This document shows, piece by piece, positions 63,333-64,000 of a stretch of DNA of 64,000 nt (positions within the stretch are counted from its first letter, which is position 1; each line of letters begins with the position of its first letter). This DNA comes from Pneumocystis sp. 'macacae' (taxonomy: Eukaryota; Ascomycota; Pneumocystomycetes; Pneumocystales; Pneumocystaceae). The DNA lies in NCBI GenBank assembly GCA_018127085.1, contig CM030721.1, positions 124,001-188,000 of the forward strand, written 5' to 3'. Under the pieces are notes generated by a model that ran no database searches, was not told the DNA's origin, and saw nothing but the letters and a program-made list of their open reading frames with translations. The position numbers and the translations under genes are program-made.

Positions 63333-64000
63333 ATGCACACACTTGCTGCAGGCATATATTTGATTTTGCATATTTTGCTGTTAACATATAGTTTTAGATT
63401 TAAATTTACTATATGAAATTGTAATAGTAGCAGATACTTCTAAACAAAGAAGTTCTTTTTTTGCAATATTTGAAGCATATGACACTGTTTTGAAAAGAAA
63501 AAATATAGATTCAGTTAATGACCGTATATACTACAAATTTCTTTTAAAACTTGCACAAATGCAAGGACAGGGATGGGAATATAAATTCAAATCTTTAATA
63601 AAGGTAATAAAAAAAAAAAATAAATTAATACAAACATTATTAGGATATGGGTATTGATTTTAAATTTATAAAAAATAAAACATCTGAAAATAGTATTTTA
63701 ATAAATAAATACAAAAACTTAGATTACACATTCACTCCTAATAGCGAAGAATCATCAAAAAGCTTAAAAGAATTTTTTTATAGTTCAGATGAAACATTCA
63801 GCAGTTCTTTAAATTCACAAATGACAAAAAACTCATCTACATCTACAAAACTCACACAAGAAGATATTAAATTGCCATTACATAATGATATTATCTTAAA
63901 AAATATAGAGCAAGCCGAATATATTTATAATGAACGATATATTCAAATAAGAAAAAAATACTTCAAAATTTGGATTCAAAAAACCAAACACATCAATAAC
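63333..64000 (+). CDS. SFI1: Sfi1 spindle-pole-body half-bridge protein, N-terminal part (3' truncated by window)
   Basis: Sfi1 is a long helical protein that binds centrin/Cdc31 along the half-bridge and controls spindle pole body duplication. A 19-nt first exon (63333-63351, MHTLAA) is followed by an intron with a GC donor (CAG|GCATAT, ends 63391 or, in the same phase, 63397). The next exon reads DLNLLYEIVIVADTSKQRSS, FFAIFEAYDTVLKRKNID, DRIYYKFLLKLAQMQG, which is the conserved Sfi1 N-terminal domain. After another intron come a Ser/Thr/Asn-rich linker and, at the window edge, the first centrin-binding-type repeat text (RYIQIRKKYFKIWIQKT). The bulk of the protein lies beyond base 64000. Confidence 0.78.

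Overview
The window is a compact, very AT-rich stretch of fungal nuclear DNA. It carries 27 protein-coding genes on both strands. Nearly all are split by tiny introns (mostly 36-51 nt) with GT...AG ends and CTAAC/CTAAT-like branch sites. The composition, the intron style, a five-domain AROM gene and the set of single-copy ascomycete housekeeping genes fit a Pneumocystis-like Taphrinomycotina genome. The species is inference. I see no mobile element, rRNA, CRISPR array, surface-glycoprotein family or convincing tRNA.

Left part (1-30.7 kb): OCT1 (partial), TGS1, DRN1, UTP18, a hexokinase, SF3B6, OST1, a 2.1 kb desert, CUL3, ZIM17, a nucleolar FKBP, an acylphosphatase, an aldo-keto reductase, ISC1, SWD3/WDR5, HEM14, CDC25 and a THO7-like gene. 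Right part (32-64 kb): a short kinesin-3-like motor, BET1, a very large LAA1/HEATR5 gene, COG1, an FMP32/MCUR1-like gene, ARO1, HYM1/MO25, a TFIIIC subunit (Sfc9-like), a LENG1-like Cir_N protein, SEC18/NSF and the start of SFI1 (partial).

Functionally the genes fall into RNA processing (TGS1, DRN1, UTP18, SF3B6, THO7, LENG1-like), membrane traffic (BET1, LAA1, COG1, SEC18), cell cycle and cytoskeleton (CDC25, SFI1, CUL3, HYM1, kinesin), chromatin and transcription (SWD3, FKBP, TFIIIC), mitochondria (OCT1, ZIM17, HEM14, FMP32) and metabolism (hexokinase, ARO1, ISC1, AKR). They do not form an operon-like pathway. Genes are packed tightly: several divergent pairs share 45-116 bp and convergent pairs lie 40-51 bp apart. 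The packing is interrupted by AT-rich deserts of 0.4-2.1 kb.

The clearest large-scale signal not explained by genes is a strand-composition switch. The + strand is T/G-rich up to about 31.1 kb and A/C-rich after it, whichever way genes point, and the change falls inside an intergenic desert. This could mark a replication origin or another replication boundary. Other points of interest are a one-codon terminal exon in CUL3, a 12-nt internal exon in SF3B6, three GC-AG introns and one possible structured RNA near 34.9 kb. I found no convincing new multi-gene biological system. Gene models come from reading-frame closure and conserved motifs by eye; for intron-rich genes only the boundaries stated were checked.
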